64,000 nt of DNA from Colletes latitarsis (Eukaryota > Arthropoda > Insecta > Hymenoptera > Colletidae), in assembly GCF_051014445.1 (NCBI RefSeq), contig NW_027488370.1:8184001-8248000 (forward strand), in the 5' to 3' direction. Positions 1 through 11,719 of the stretch are shown one piece after another. The stretch's first letter is position 1, and every line of letters starts with the position of its first letter. Below the pieces are notes generated by a model. That model saw only the letters and a list, made by a program, of their open reading frames with translations. It did not search any database and had not been told where the DNA came from. A program made the position numbers and the translations under genes.

Positions 1-253
1 TCAGGCTCATACTTTCGCATTCTTCACGTACTTGTTGAACAGATTCTGGGTTTTTTCTGGTTTGGATCGCGTAGTAATGTGGTACCACACTGAAACAGTC
101 CATTAATCCTCGTTTTGAACAATATTTTAGAGGATAACGCATGTTAGGTCTGGTTTAGGTCTAGGATTTGCCCTCATCAGGCTCATACTTTCGCATATTT
201 CTCATACTTCATGGCTAGATCCTGAACTATTACTGGATTGGATCACGTAGTAA

Positions 254-265
254 TGTGGTACCACA
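254..265. other. Perfect 12 bp palindrome TGTGGTACCACA in the monomer
   Basis: TGTGGTACCACA is its own reverse complement and recurs once per monomer across most of the array; this is the first intact copy I located precisely. Many monomers lose the dyad through one change (GGGACC, GGCACC), while others keep it perfectly. It could be a binding site for a dimeric satellite or centromere protein, or simply an ancestral sequence feature. No binding factor can be named from sequence alone. Confidence 0.7.
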
Positions 266-429
266 CTGAAACAGTCAATTAAACCTGGTTTCGATCAATA
301 TTTTACTGGATAACGCAAGTTAGGTCTCGGATAGTTCTGGGATTTGCCCTCATCAGGCTCATACTTTCGCATTCTTCACATACTTGTTGAACGGATCCTG
401 GGTTTTTTCTGGTTTGGTTCACGTAGTAA
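254..429. repeat. Reference satellite monomer, palindrome to palindrome
   Basis: One 176 bp unit given as a phase reference, running from the first base of TGTGGTACCACA to the base before the next copy. This monomer is of the T-like type with the cassette CATTCTTCACATACTTG. Most point variation in the array falls in the dyad (GTGGTACC, GTGGGACC, GTGGCACC, GTGATGCC, GAAGTACAAC) and in the cassette after CTTTCGC. The GGATAACGC and GATCACGTAGTAA segments are the most constant. Confidence 0.9.
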
Positions 430-1762
430 TGTGGTACCACACTGAAACATTCAATTAAACCTGGTCCTGAAAAATATTTTAGAGGATAACGCATGTTAGG
501 TCTGGGTTAGGTCTAGGATTTGCCCTCATCAGGCTCATACTTTCGCAAATTTCTCATACTTCATGGCTAGATCCTGGGCTATTTCTGGATTGTATCACGT
601 AGTAATGTGGTACCACGCTGAAACAGTCAATTAAACCTGGTTTCAATCAATATTTTAGAGGATAACGCAAGTTAGGTCTGGGATAGGTGTGGGATTCGCC
701 CTCATCAGGCTCATACTTTCGCGTTTTTCACATACTTGTTGAACTGATCCTGGGTTATTTTCTGGTTTGGATCACATAGTAATGTGGTACCACACTGAAA
801 CAGTCCATTAAACCTGGTTTCCATCAATATTTTAGAGAATAATTCATGTTAGGTCTGGGTTAGGTCTGGGATTTGCTCTCATTTGGCTTGTACTTTCCAA
901 TATTTCTCATACTTGATGGCCTGATTCTGAGCTTTCTCTGGTTTGGATCACGTAGTAATGTGATGCCACACTGAAACAGTCAATTAATCCTGGTCTTGAT
1001 AAATATTTTAGAGGATAACGCATGTTAGGTCTGGGTTAGGTCTAGGATTTGCCCTCATCAGGCTCATTCTTTCGCATCTTTCTCATACTTGATGGCTAGA
1101 TCCTGGACTTTTTCTGGTTTGGATAACGTAGTAATGTGGTACCACACTGAAACAGTCGATTAAACCTGGTGTCGATCAATATTTTAGAGGATAACGCATG
1201 TTATGTCTAGGTTAGGCTTGGGATTTGCCCTCACCAGACACATACTTTCGTATATTTCTCATACTTCATAGCTAGATCCTGGGCTTTTTCTGGATTGGAT
1301 CACGTAGTAATATGGTACCACACTGAAACAGTCAATTAAACCTTGGTTTCGATCTATATTTTTGAGGATAACGCATGTTAGGTCTAGGTTAGGTCTGGGA
1401 TTTACTCTCGTCAGGCTCATACTTTCGCATATTTCCCATTCTTGTTGGCCAGATCCTGGGCTTCCACTGGTTTGGATCACGTAGTAATGTGATGCCACAC
1501 TGAAACAGTCAATTAATCCTGGTCTTGATAAATATTTTAGAGGATAACGCATGTTAGGTCTGGGTTAGGTCTAGGATTTGCCCTCATCAGGCTCATTCTT
1601 TCGCATCTTTCTCATACTTGATGGCTAGATCCTGGACTTTTTCTGGTTTGGATAACGTAGTAATGTGGTACCACACTGAAACAGTCGATTAAACCTGGTG
1701 TCGATCAATATTTTTTAGGATAACGCATGTTAGGTCTAGGTTAGGTCCGGGATTTGCTCTCG

Positions 1763-2272
1763 TCAGGCTCATACTTTCGCATATTTCTCATTCTTATTAG
1801 CCAGATCCTGGGCTTCCACTGGTTTGGATCACGTAGCAATGTGATGCCACACTGAAACAGTCAATTAAACCTGGTTTCGATCAATATTTTAGAGGATAAC
1901 GCATGTTAGGTCTGGTTTAGGTCTAGGATTTGCCCTCATCAGGCTCATACTTTCGCATATTTCTCATACTTCATGGCTAGATCCTGAACTATTACTGGAT
2001 TGGATCACGTAGTAATGTGGTACCACACTGAAACAGTCAATTAAACCTGGTTTCGATCAATATTTTACTGGATAACGCAAGTTAGGTCTCGGATAGTTCT
2101 GGGATTTGCCCTCATCAGGCTCATACTTTCGCATTCTTCACATACTTGTTGAACGGATCCTGGGTTTTTTCTGGTTTGGTTCACGTAGTAATGTGGTACC
2201 ACACTGAAACATTCAATTAATCCTGGTCCTGAAAAATATTTTAGAGGATAACGCATGTTAGGTCTGGGTTAG
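1763..2272. repeat. Duplicated block L1, copy 2
   Basis: Second copy of the block at 1-510, offset 1762 bp, about 10 monomers. The shared rare variants TGGTTTAGG, TGAACTATTACTGG and TTTTACTGGATAACGC identify it. It is followed by T-class monomers, whereas copy 1 is followed by an S-class monomer, so the right end is a recombination junction. Confidence 0.8.
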
Positions 2273-2389
2273 GCCTGGGATTTTCACTCATCAGACTCGT
2301 ACTTTCGCATTCTTCACACACTTGTTGAACGGATCCTGGGTTTTTTCTGGTTTGGATCACGTAGTAATGTGGGACCACACTGAAAAAAT

Positions 2390-2705
2390 CAATTGAACCT
2401 GGTTTCGATCAATATTTTACTGGATAACGCAAGTATGTCTCGGATAGTTCTGGGATTTGCCCTCATCAGGCTCATACTTTCGCGTTTTTCACATACTTGT
2501 TGAACAGATCCTGGGTTTTTTCTGGTTTGGATCACGTAGTAGTGCGGTACCACACTGAAACAGTCCATTCAACCTGGTTTCGATCAATATTTCAGAGGAT
2601 AACGCATGTTAGGTCTAGGTTAGGCCTGGGATTTTCACTCACCAGACTCATACTTCCGCATTCTTCACATACTTGTTGAACGGATCCTGGGTTTTTTCTG
2701 GTTTG
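2390..2705. repeat. Duplicated block L2, copy 1 (28-monomer spacing)
   Basis: Matches 7320-7635 at an offset of 4930 bp. Shared rare variants are CACGTAGTAGTGCGG, CCATTCAACCTGG, ATATTTCAGAGG and TCACCAGACTCATACTTCCG. The copies part company at GGTTTGGTTCACG here versus GGTTTGGATCTCG in the other. Confidence 0.78.
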
Positions 2706-3329
2706 GTTCACGTTGTAATGTGGTACCACACTGAAACATTCAATTAAACCTGGTCTTGAAAAATATTTTAGAGGATAACGCATATTAGGTCTGGGTTAGG
2801 TCTAGGGTTTGCCCTCATCAGGCTCATACTTTCGCATATTTGTCATACTTCATGGCTAGATCCTGGGCTATTTCTGGATTGTATCACGTAGTAATGTGGT
2901 ACCACGCTGAAACAGTTAATTAAACCTGGTTTCGATCAATATTTTAGAGGATAACGCAAGTTAGGTCTGGGATAGGTGAGGGATTCGCCCCAATCAGGCT
3001 CATAGTTTCGCGTTTTTCACATACTTGTTGAACTGATCCTGGGTTATTTTCTGGTTTGGATCACATAGTAATGTGGTAGCACATTGAAACAGTCGATTAA
3101 ACCAGGTTTCGATCAATATTTTTGAGTATAACGCATGTTAGGTCTAGGTTAGGCCTGGGATTTTCATTCATCAGACTCATACTTTCGCATTCTTCACATA
3201 CTTGTTGAACGGATCCTAGGTTTTTTCTGGTTTGGATCACGTAGTAATGTGGGACCACACTGAAAAAATCAATTGAACCTGGTTTCGATCAATATTTTAG
3301 AGGATTAACAGAAGTTAGGTCTGGGATAG

Positions 3330-3860
3330 GCCTGGGATTTGCCCTCATCAGGGTCATACTTTCGCAGTTTTAACATGCATGTTGACATAATCGAGAGTTT
3401 TTTCTGCTTTGGATCACGTAGTAAAGTGGTACCACACTGTAACAGTCCATTAAACCTGGTTTCGATCAATATTTTTGAGGATAACGCATGTCAGGTCTAG
3501 GTTAGGCCAAAGATTTTCACTGATCACAGTCATACTTTCGCATTCTTCACATACTTGTTGAACGGATCCTGGGTTTTTTCTGGTTTGTTTCACGTAGTAA
3601 TGTGGTACCACACTGAAACATTCAATTAAACCTGGTCTTGAAAAATATTTTAGAGGATAACGCATGTTAGGTCTGGGTTAGGTCTAGGATTTGCCCTCAT
3701 CAGGCTCATACTTTCGCATATTTCTCATACTTCATGGCTAGATCCTGAGCTATTACTGGATTGGATCACGTAGTAATGTGGTACCACACTGAAACAGTCA
3801 ATTAAACCTGGTTTCGATCAATATTTTAGAGGATAACGCAAGTTAGGTCTGGGATAGTTC
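3330..3860. repeat. Duplicated block L3, copy 1 (16-monomer spacing)
   Basis: Matches 6146-6676 at exactly 2816 bp (16 x 176). It begins in a P-class monomer with the palindrome and the private form TTGACATAATCGAGAG, then a T-class monomer with GGCCAAAGATTTTCACTGATC. The copies differ by only a few bases, such as GATCACAG versus GATCAGAG. Confidence 0.8.
3372..3383. other. Palindrome AACATGCATGTT marking P-class monomers
   Basis: A minority monomer class replaces the usual cassette with GCAGTTTTAACATGCATG followed by TTGACNTNATCGAG. It is often joined to a TGCTTTGGATCACG segment and the AAAGTGGTACC variant. The core AACATGCATGTT is a perfect 12 bp palindrome here, at 6188-6199 and at 37873-37884. 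In other P-class units it is degraded to AACATACATGTT (for example near 8476, 10060, 14997 and 20807). I call this class P. Confidence 0.65.
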
Positions 3861-6145
3861 TGGGATTTGCCCTCATCAGGCTCATACTTTCGCGTTTTTC
3901 ACATACTTGATGGCTAGATCCTGGACTTTTTCTGGTTTGGATAACGTAGTAATGTGGTACCACACTGAAACAGTCGACTAAACCTGGTTTCGATCAATAT
4001 TTTTTAGGATAACGCATGTTAGGTCTAGGTTAGGTCTGGGATTTGCTCTCTTTAGGCTCATACTTTCGCATATTTCTCATTCTTGTTGGCCAGATCCTGG
4101 GCTACCACTGGTCTGGATCACGTAGTAATGTGATGCCACACTGAAACAGTCAATTAATCCTGGTCTTGATAAATAGTTTAGAGGATAACGCAAGTTATGT
4201 CTGGGATAGGTCTGGGATTTGCCCTCATCAGGCTCGTACTTTCGCGTTTTTCACATACTTGTTGAACAGATCCTGGGGTTTTTCTGGTTTGGATCACGTA
4301 GTAATGTGGTACCACACTGAAACAGTCCATTAAACCTGGTTTCGATCAATATTTTAGAGAATAATTCATGTTAGGTCTGGGTTAGGTCTGGGATTTGCTC
4401 TCATCAGACTCGTACTTTCGAGTATTTCTCATTCTTGGTGGCCAGATTCTGGGCTTTTTCTGGTTTGGATCACGTAGGAATGTGGTACCACACTGAAACA
4501 GTCCATTAAACCTGGTTACGATCAATATTTTAGAGGATAACGCATGTTATGTCTAGGTTGGCTTGGGATTTGCCCTCATCAGACACATACTTTCGCATTC
4601 CTCATATACTTGTTGAACAAATCCTGGGTTTTCTCTGGTTTGGATCACGTAGTAATGTGGTACCACACTGAAACAGTCAATTAAACCTGGTTTCGATCAA
4701 TATTTTAGAGGATAACGCAAGTTATGTCTGGGATAGGTCTGGGATTTGCCCTCATCAGGCTCATACTTTCGCTTTCTTCACATACTTGTTGAACGGATCC
4801 TGGGTTTTTTCTGGTTTGGTTCACGTAGTAATGTGGTACCACACTGAAACATTCAATTAAACCTGGTCCTGAAAAATATTTTAGAGGATAACGCATGTTA
4901 GGTCCGGGTTAGGTCTAGGATTTGCCCTCATCAGGCGCATACTTTCGCATATTTCTCATACTTCATGGCTAGATCCTGAGCTATTACTGGATTGGATTAC
5001 GTAGTAATGTGGTACCACACTGAAACAGTCAATTAAACCTGGTTTCGATCAATATTTTACTGGATAACGCAAGTTAGGTCTCGGATAGTTCTGGGATTTG
5101 CCCTCATCAGGCTCATACTTTCGCATTCCTCACATACTTGTTGATCGGATCCTGGGTTTTTTCTGGTTTGGATCTCGTAGTAATGTGGCACCACACTGAA
5201 ACATTAAATTAAACCTGGGCTTGATAAATATTTGTGAGGATAACGAATGTTTGGTCTGTGTTAGGTCTAGGATTTGCCCTCATCAGGCTCATACTTTCGC
5301 ATATTTCTCATACTTCATGGATAGATCCTGGGCTATTTCTGGATTGGATCACGTAGTAATGTGGTACCACACTGAAACAGTCAATTAAACCTGGTTTCGA
5401 TCAATATTTTAGAGGATAACGCAAGTTAGGTCTGGGATAGGTGTGGGATTTGCCCTCATCAGGCTCATACTTTCGCGTTTTTCACATACTTGTTGAACAG
5501 ATCCTTGGTTTTTTCTGGATTGGATCACGTAGTAGTGTGGTATCACACTGAAACAGTCCATTAAACCTGGTTTCGATCACTATTTTAGAGGATAACGCAT
5601 GTTAGGTCTGGGTTAGGCCTGGGATTTTCCCTCATCAGACTCATACTTTCACATACTTCACATACTTGTTGAACAGATCCTGGGTTTTTTCTACTTTGGA
5701 TCACGTAGTAAAGTGGTACCACACTGAAACAGCCAATTAAACCTGTGTTCGATCAATATTTTGGAAGATAACGCATGTTAGGTCTGGGTTAGGTCTGGGA
5801 TTTGCGCTCATCAGTGTAATACCTTCGCATATTTCTCATACTTGATGGCGAGATCCTGGGGTTTTTCTTGATTGCATCACGTAGTAATGTGGTACCACAC
5901 TGAAACAGTCAATTAAACCTGGTTTCGATCAATATTTTAGAGGGTTAACAGAAGTTAGGTCTGGGATAGGTCTTGGATTTGCCCTCATCAGGCTCGTACT
6001 TTCGCGTTTTTCACATACCTGTAGAACAGATCCTGGGTTTTTTCTGGATTGGATCACGCAGTAATGTGGCACCACACCGAAACATTCAATTAAACCTGGC
6101 CTGGATAAGTATTTTAGAGGATACCGCATGTTAGGTCTAGGTTAG

Positions 6146-6676
6146 GCCTGGGATTTGCCCTCATCAGGGTCATACTTTCGCAGTTTTAACATGCATGTTG
6201 ACATAATCGAGAGTTTTTACTGCTTTGGATCACGTAGTAAAGTGGTACCACACTGTAACAGTCCATTAAACCTGGTTTCGATCAATATTTTTGAGGATAA
6301 CGCATGTCAGGTCTAGGTTAGGCCAAAGATTTTCACTGATCAGAGTCATACTTTCGCATTCTTCACATACTTGTTGAACGGATCCTGGGTTTTTTCTGGT
6401 TTGTTTCACGTAGTAATGTGGTACCACACTGAAACATTCAATTAAACCTGGTCTTGAAAAATATTTTAGAGGATAACGCATGTTAGGTCTGGGTTAGGTC
6501 TAGGATTTGCCCTCATCAGGCTCATACTTTCGCATATTTCTCATACTTCATGGCTAGATCCTGAGCTATTACTGGATTGGATCACGTAGTAATGTGGTAC
6601 CACACTGATACAGTCAATTAAACCTGGTTTCGATCAATATTTTAGTGGATAACGCAAGTTAGGTCTGGGATAGGTG
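6146..6676. repeat. Duplicated block L3, copy 2
   Basis: Second copy of 3330-3860, carrying the same private P-class and T-class variants (TTGACATAATCGAGAG, GGCCAAAGATTTTC). Its right end passes into a GGATAGGTGTGGGATTTG monomer not present after copy 1. Confidence 0.8.
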
Positions 6677-7319
6677 TGGGATTTGCCCTCATCAGGCTCA
6701 TACTTTCGCGTTTTTCACATACTTGTTGAACAGATCCTTGGTTTTTTCTGGATTGGATCACGTAGTAGTGTGGTATCACACTGAAACAGTCCATTAAACC
6801 TGGTTTCGATCACTATTTTAGAGGATAACGCATGTTAGGTCTGGGTTAGGCCTGGGATTTTCCCTCATCAGACTCATACTTTCACATACTTCACATACTT
6901 GTTGAACAGATCCTGGGTTTTTTCTACTTTGGATCACGTAGTAAAGTGGTACCACACTGAAACAGTCAATTAAACCTGGTTTCGATCAATATTTTACTGG
7001 ATAACGCAAGTTAGGTCTCGGACAGTTCTGGGATTTGCCCTCATCAGGCTCATACTTTCTCATTCTTCACATACTTGTTGAACGGATCCTGGGTTTTTTC
7101 TGGTTTGGTTCACGTAGTAATGTGGGACCACACTGAAAAAATGAATTAAACCTGGTCTTGATAAATATTTTAGAGGATAACGCATGTTAGGTCTGGGTTA
7201 GGTCTAGGATTTGCCCTCATCAGGCTCATACTTTCGCATGTTTCTCATACTTCATGGCTAGATCCTGAGCTATTACTGGATTGGATCACGTAGTAATGTG
7301 GTACCACACTGAAACAGTC

Positions 7320-7635
7320 AATTAAACCTGGTTTCGATCAATATTTTACTGGATAACGCAAGTTAGGTCTCGGATAGTTCTGGGATTCGCCCTCATCAGG
7401 CTCATACTTTCGCGTTTTTCACATACTTGTTGAACAGATCCTGGGTTTTTTCTGGTTTGGATCACGTAGTAGTGCGGTACCACACTGAAACAGTCCATTC
7501 AACCTGGTTTCGATCAATATTTCAGAGGATAACGCATGTTAGGTCTAGGTTAGGCCTGGGATTTTCACTCACCAGACTCATACTTCCGCATTCTTCACAT
7601 ACTTGTTGAACGGATCCTGGGTTTTTTCTGGTTTG
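7320..7635. repeat. Duplicated block L2, copy 2
   Basis: Second copy of 2390-2705. It keeps the full set of private variants of that block, including ATATTTCAGAGG and ACTTCCGC. Confidence 0.78.
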
Positions 7636-10524
7636 GATCTCGTAGTAATGTGGCACCACACTGAAACATTAAATTAAACCTGGGCTTGATAAATATTTTA
7701 GAGGATAACGCATGTTAGGTCTGGTTTAGGTCTAGGATTTGCCCTCACCAGGCTCATACTTTCGCATATTTCTCATACTTCATGGCTAGATCCTGAACTA
7801 TTACTGGATTGGATCACGTAGTAATGTGGTACCACACTGAAACAGTCAATTAAACCTGGTTTCGATCAATATTTTACTGGATAACGCAAGTTAGGTCTCG
7901 GATAGTTCTGGGATTTGCCCTCATCAGGCTCATACTTTCGCATTCTTCACATACTTGTGGAACGGATGCTGGGTTTTTTCTGGTTTGGTTCACGTAGTAA
8001 TGAGGTACCACACTGAAACATTCAATTAAACCTGGTCCTGAAAAATATTTTAGAGGATAACGCATGTTAGGTCCGGGTTAGGTCTAGGATTTGCCTTCAT
8101 CAGGCGCATACTTTCGCATATTTCTCATACTTCATGGCTAGATCCTGAGCTATTACTGGATTGGATCACGTAGTAATGTGGTACCACACTGAAACAGTCA
8201 ATTAAACCTGGTTTTGATCAATATTTTAGAGAATAATTCATGTTATGTCTAGGTTAGTTCTGGGATTTGCTCTCATCAGGCTCATTCTTTCGCATATTTC
8301 TCATACTTGATGGCTAGATCCTGGGCTTTCTCTGGATTGCATCACGTACTAATGAAGTACAACACCGAAACAGTCAATTAAACCTGGTTTCCAGCAATAT
8401 TTTAGAGGACAACGCATGTTAGGTCTAGGTAAGCCCTGGGATTTGCCCTCATCAGGGTCATACTTTCGCAGTTTTAACATACATGTTGACCTGATCGAGG
8501 GTTTTTTCTGGTTTGGATCACGTAGTAAAGTGGTACCACACTGAAACAGTCCATTAAACCTGGTTTCGATCAATATTTTACAGGATAACGCATGTTAGGT
8601 CTAGGTTAGCCCTGGGATTTTCACTCATCAGACCCATACTTTCGCATTCTTCACATACTTGTTGAACGGATCCTGTGTTTTTACTGGATTGGATCACGTA
8701 GTAATGTGGCACCACACTGAAACAGTCAATTAAACCTGGTTTCGATCAATATTTTAGAGGATAACGCAAGTTAGGTCTAGGTTAGGTCTGGGATTTTCAC
8801 TCATCAGACTCATACTTTCGCATTCTTCACATACTTGTTCAACGGATCCTGTGTTTTTTCTGGTTTGGATCACGTAGTAATGTGGTACCACACTGAAACA
8901 GTCGATTAAACCTGGTTTCGATCAATATTTTTGAGGATAACGCATGTTAGGTTTGGGTTAGGTCTAGGATTTGCCCTCATCAGGCTCATACTTTCGCATA
9001 TTTCTCATACTTCATGGCTAGATCCTGGGCTGTTTCTGGATTGTATCACGTAGTAATGTGGTACCACGCTGAAACAGTGATTTTATCCGGGTTTGATCAA
9101 TATTTTAGAGGATAACGCAAGTAAGGTCTGGGATAGGTCTGGGATTCGCCCTCATCAGGCTCATACTTTCGCGTTTTTCACATACTTGTTGAACTGATCC
9201 TGGGTTTTTTCTGGTTTGGATCACGTAGCAATGTGGTACCACACTGAAACAGTCCATTAAACCTGGTTTCGATCAATATTTTAGAGAATAATTCATGTTA
9301 GGTCTAGGTTAGGTCTGGGATTTGCTCTCATCAGGCTCATTCTTTCGCATATTTCTCATACTTGATGGCTAGATCCAGGCCTTTTTCTGGATTGCATCAC
9401 GTAGTAATGAAGTACAACACTGAAACAGTCAATTAAACCTGGTTTCCATCAATATTTTAGAGGACAACGCAAGTTAGGTCTGGGATAGGTCTAGGATTCG
9501 CCCTCATCAGGCTCATACTTTCGCGTTTTTCACATACTTGTTGAACTGATCCTTGGTTTTTTCTGGATTGGATCACGTAGTAGTGTGGTACCACACTGAA
9601 ACAGTCCATTAAACCTGGTTTCGATCACTATTTTAGAGGATAACGCATGTTAGGTCTGGGTTAGGTCTAGGATTTGCCCTCATCAGGCTCATACTTTCGC
9701 GTTTTTCACATACTTGTTGAAGAGATCCTGGGTTTTTTCTGGTTTGGATCACATAGTAATGTGGTACCACACTGAAACAGTCGATTAAACCAGGTCTTGA
9801 TAAATATTTTAGAGGATAACGTATGTTAGATCTGGGTTAGGTCCAGGATTTGCCCTCGTCAGGCTCATACTTTCGCATATTTCTCATACTTCATGGCTAG
9901 ATCCTGGGCTATTTCTGGATTGGATCACGTAGTAATGTGGTACCACACTGAAACGGTCAATTAAACCTGGTTTCGATCAATATTTTTGGGGATAACGCAT
10001 GTTAGGTCTAGGTTAGGCCGGGGATTTTCACTCATCAGACTCATACTTTCGCAGTTTTAACATACATGCTGGCCTGATCGAGGGTTTTTTCTGCTTTGGA
10101 TCACGTAGTGAAGTGGTACCACACTGAAGCAGTCCATTAAACCTGGTTTCGTTCAATATTTTAGAGAATAACGCATGTTAGGTTTGGATTAGGTCTAGGA
10201 TTTGCCCTCATCAGGCTCATACTTTCGCATATTTCTCATACTTCATGGCTAGATCCTGGGCTGTTTCTGGATTGTATCACGTAGTAATGTGGTACCACGC
10301 TGAAACAGTCAATTAATCCTGGTTCCGATCACTATTTTAGACGATAACGCATGTTAGGTCTGGGTTAGGTCTAGGATTTGCCCTCATGAGGCTCATACTT
10401 TCGCGTTTTTCACATACTTGTTGAAGAGATCGTGGGTATTTTCTGGTTATGGATCACGTAGTAATGTGGTACCACACTGAAGCAGTCCATTAAACCTGGT
10501 TTCGATCAATATTTTAGAGAATAA

Positions 10525-11715
10525 TCCATGTTAGTTCTAGGTTAGGTCTGGGATTTGCTCTCATCAGGCTCATTCTTTCGAATATTTCTCATACTTGATG
10601 GCTAGATCTTGGGCTTTTTCTGGATTGCGTCACGTAGTAATGTAGTACCACACTGAAACAGTCAATGGAATCTGGTTTCCATCAATATTTTAGAGAACAA
10701 CACAAGTTATGTCTGGGATAGGTCTGGGATTTGCCCTCATCAGGGTCATACTTTCGCATTTTTCACATACTTGTTGAACAGATCCTGGGTTTTTTCTTGT
10801 TTGGATCACGTAGTAATCTGGTACCACACTGAAACAGTCCATAAAACCTGGTTTCGAACAATATTTTAGAGAATAATTCATGTTAGGTCTAGGTTAGGTC
10901 TGGGATTTGCTTTCATCAGGCTCATTCTTTCGCGTATTTCTCATACTTGATGGCTAGATCTTGGGCTTTTTCTGGATTGCATCACGTAGTAATGTAGTAC
11001 CACACTGAAACAGTCAGTGGAATCTGGTTTCCATCAATATTTTAGAGGACAACGCAAGTTAGGTCTGGATTAGGTCCAGGGTTTGACCTCGTCAGGCTCA
11101 TACTTTCGCATATTTCTCATACTTCATGGCTAGATCCTGGGCTATTTCTGGATTGGATCACGTAGTAATGTGGTACCACACTGAAACGGTCAATTAAACC
11201 TGGTTTCAATCAATATTTTTGGGGATAACGCATGTTAGGTCTAGGTTAGGCCGGGGATTTTCACTCATCAGTCTCATACTTTCGCAGTTTTAACATACAT
11301 GTTGGCCTGATCGAGGGTTTTTTCTGCTTTGGATCACGTAGTGAAGTGGTACCACACTGAAGCGGTCCATTAAACCTGGTTTCGATCAATATTTTAGAGG
11401 ATAACGCATGTTAGGTTTGGGTTACGTCTAGGATTTGCCCTCATCAGGCTCATACTTTCGCATATTTCTCATACTTCATGGCTAGATCCTGGGCTGTTTC
11501 TGGATTGTATCACGTAGTAATGTGGTACCACGCTGAAACAGTCAATTAATCCTGGTTTCGATCAATATTTTAGAGGATAACGCAAGTTGGGTCTGGGATA
11601 GGTCTGGGATTCGCCCTCATCAGGCTCATACTTTCGCGTTTTTCACATACTTGTTGAACAGATCCTGGGTTTTTTCTGGTTTGGGTCACGTAGTAATGTA
11701 GTACCACTCTGAAAC
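10525..11715. repeat. Mosaic block M1, copy 1 (21-monomer spacing)
   Basis: Matches 14222-15412 at an offset of 3697 bp. Shared rare markers are CAATGGAATCTGGTTTCC, AGAACAACACAAGTTATG, CAGTCAGTGGAATCTGG and GGTCCAGGGTTTGACCTCG. Partial versions recur near 17.2, 20.2, 23.5 and 25.1 kb, making this one of the most re-used blocks of the central array. Confidence 0.82.
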
Positions 11716-11719
11716 AGTC

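Larger units (their letters stand above)
1..510. repeat. Duplicated block L1, copy 1 (10-monomer spacing)
   Basis: This block matches 1763-2272 at an offset of 1762 bp. Both contain the uncommon strings TCTGGTTTAGGTC, CCTGAACTATTACTGG and AGTTAGGTCTCGGATAG in the same order. Similarity is lost just after GTTAGGTCTGGGTTAGG, and the left end runs off the window. A third copy of the core lies at about 7695-8085. Confidence 0.8.
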
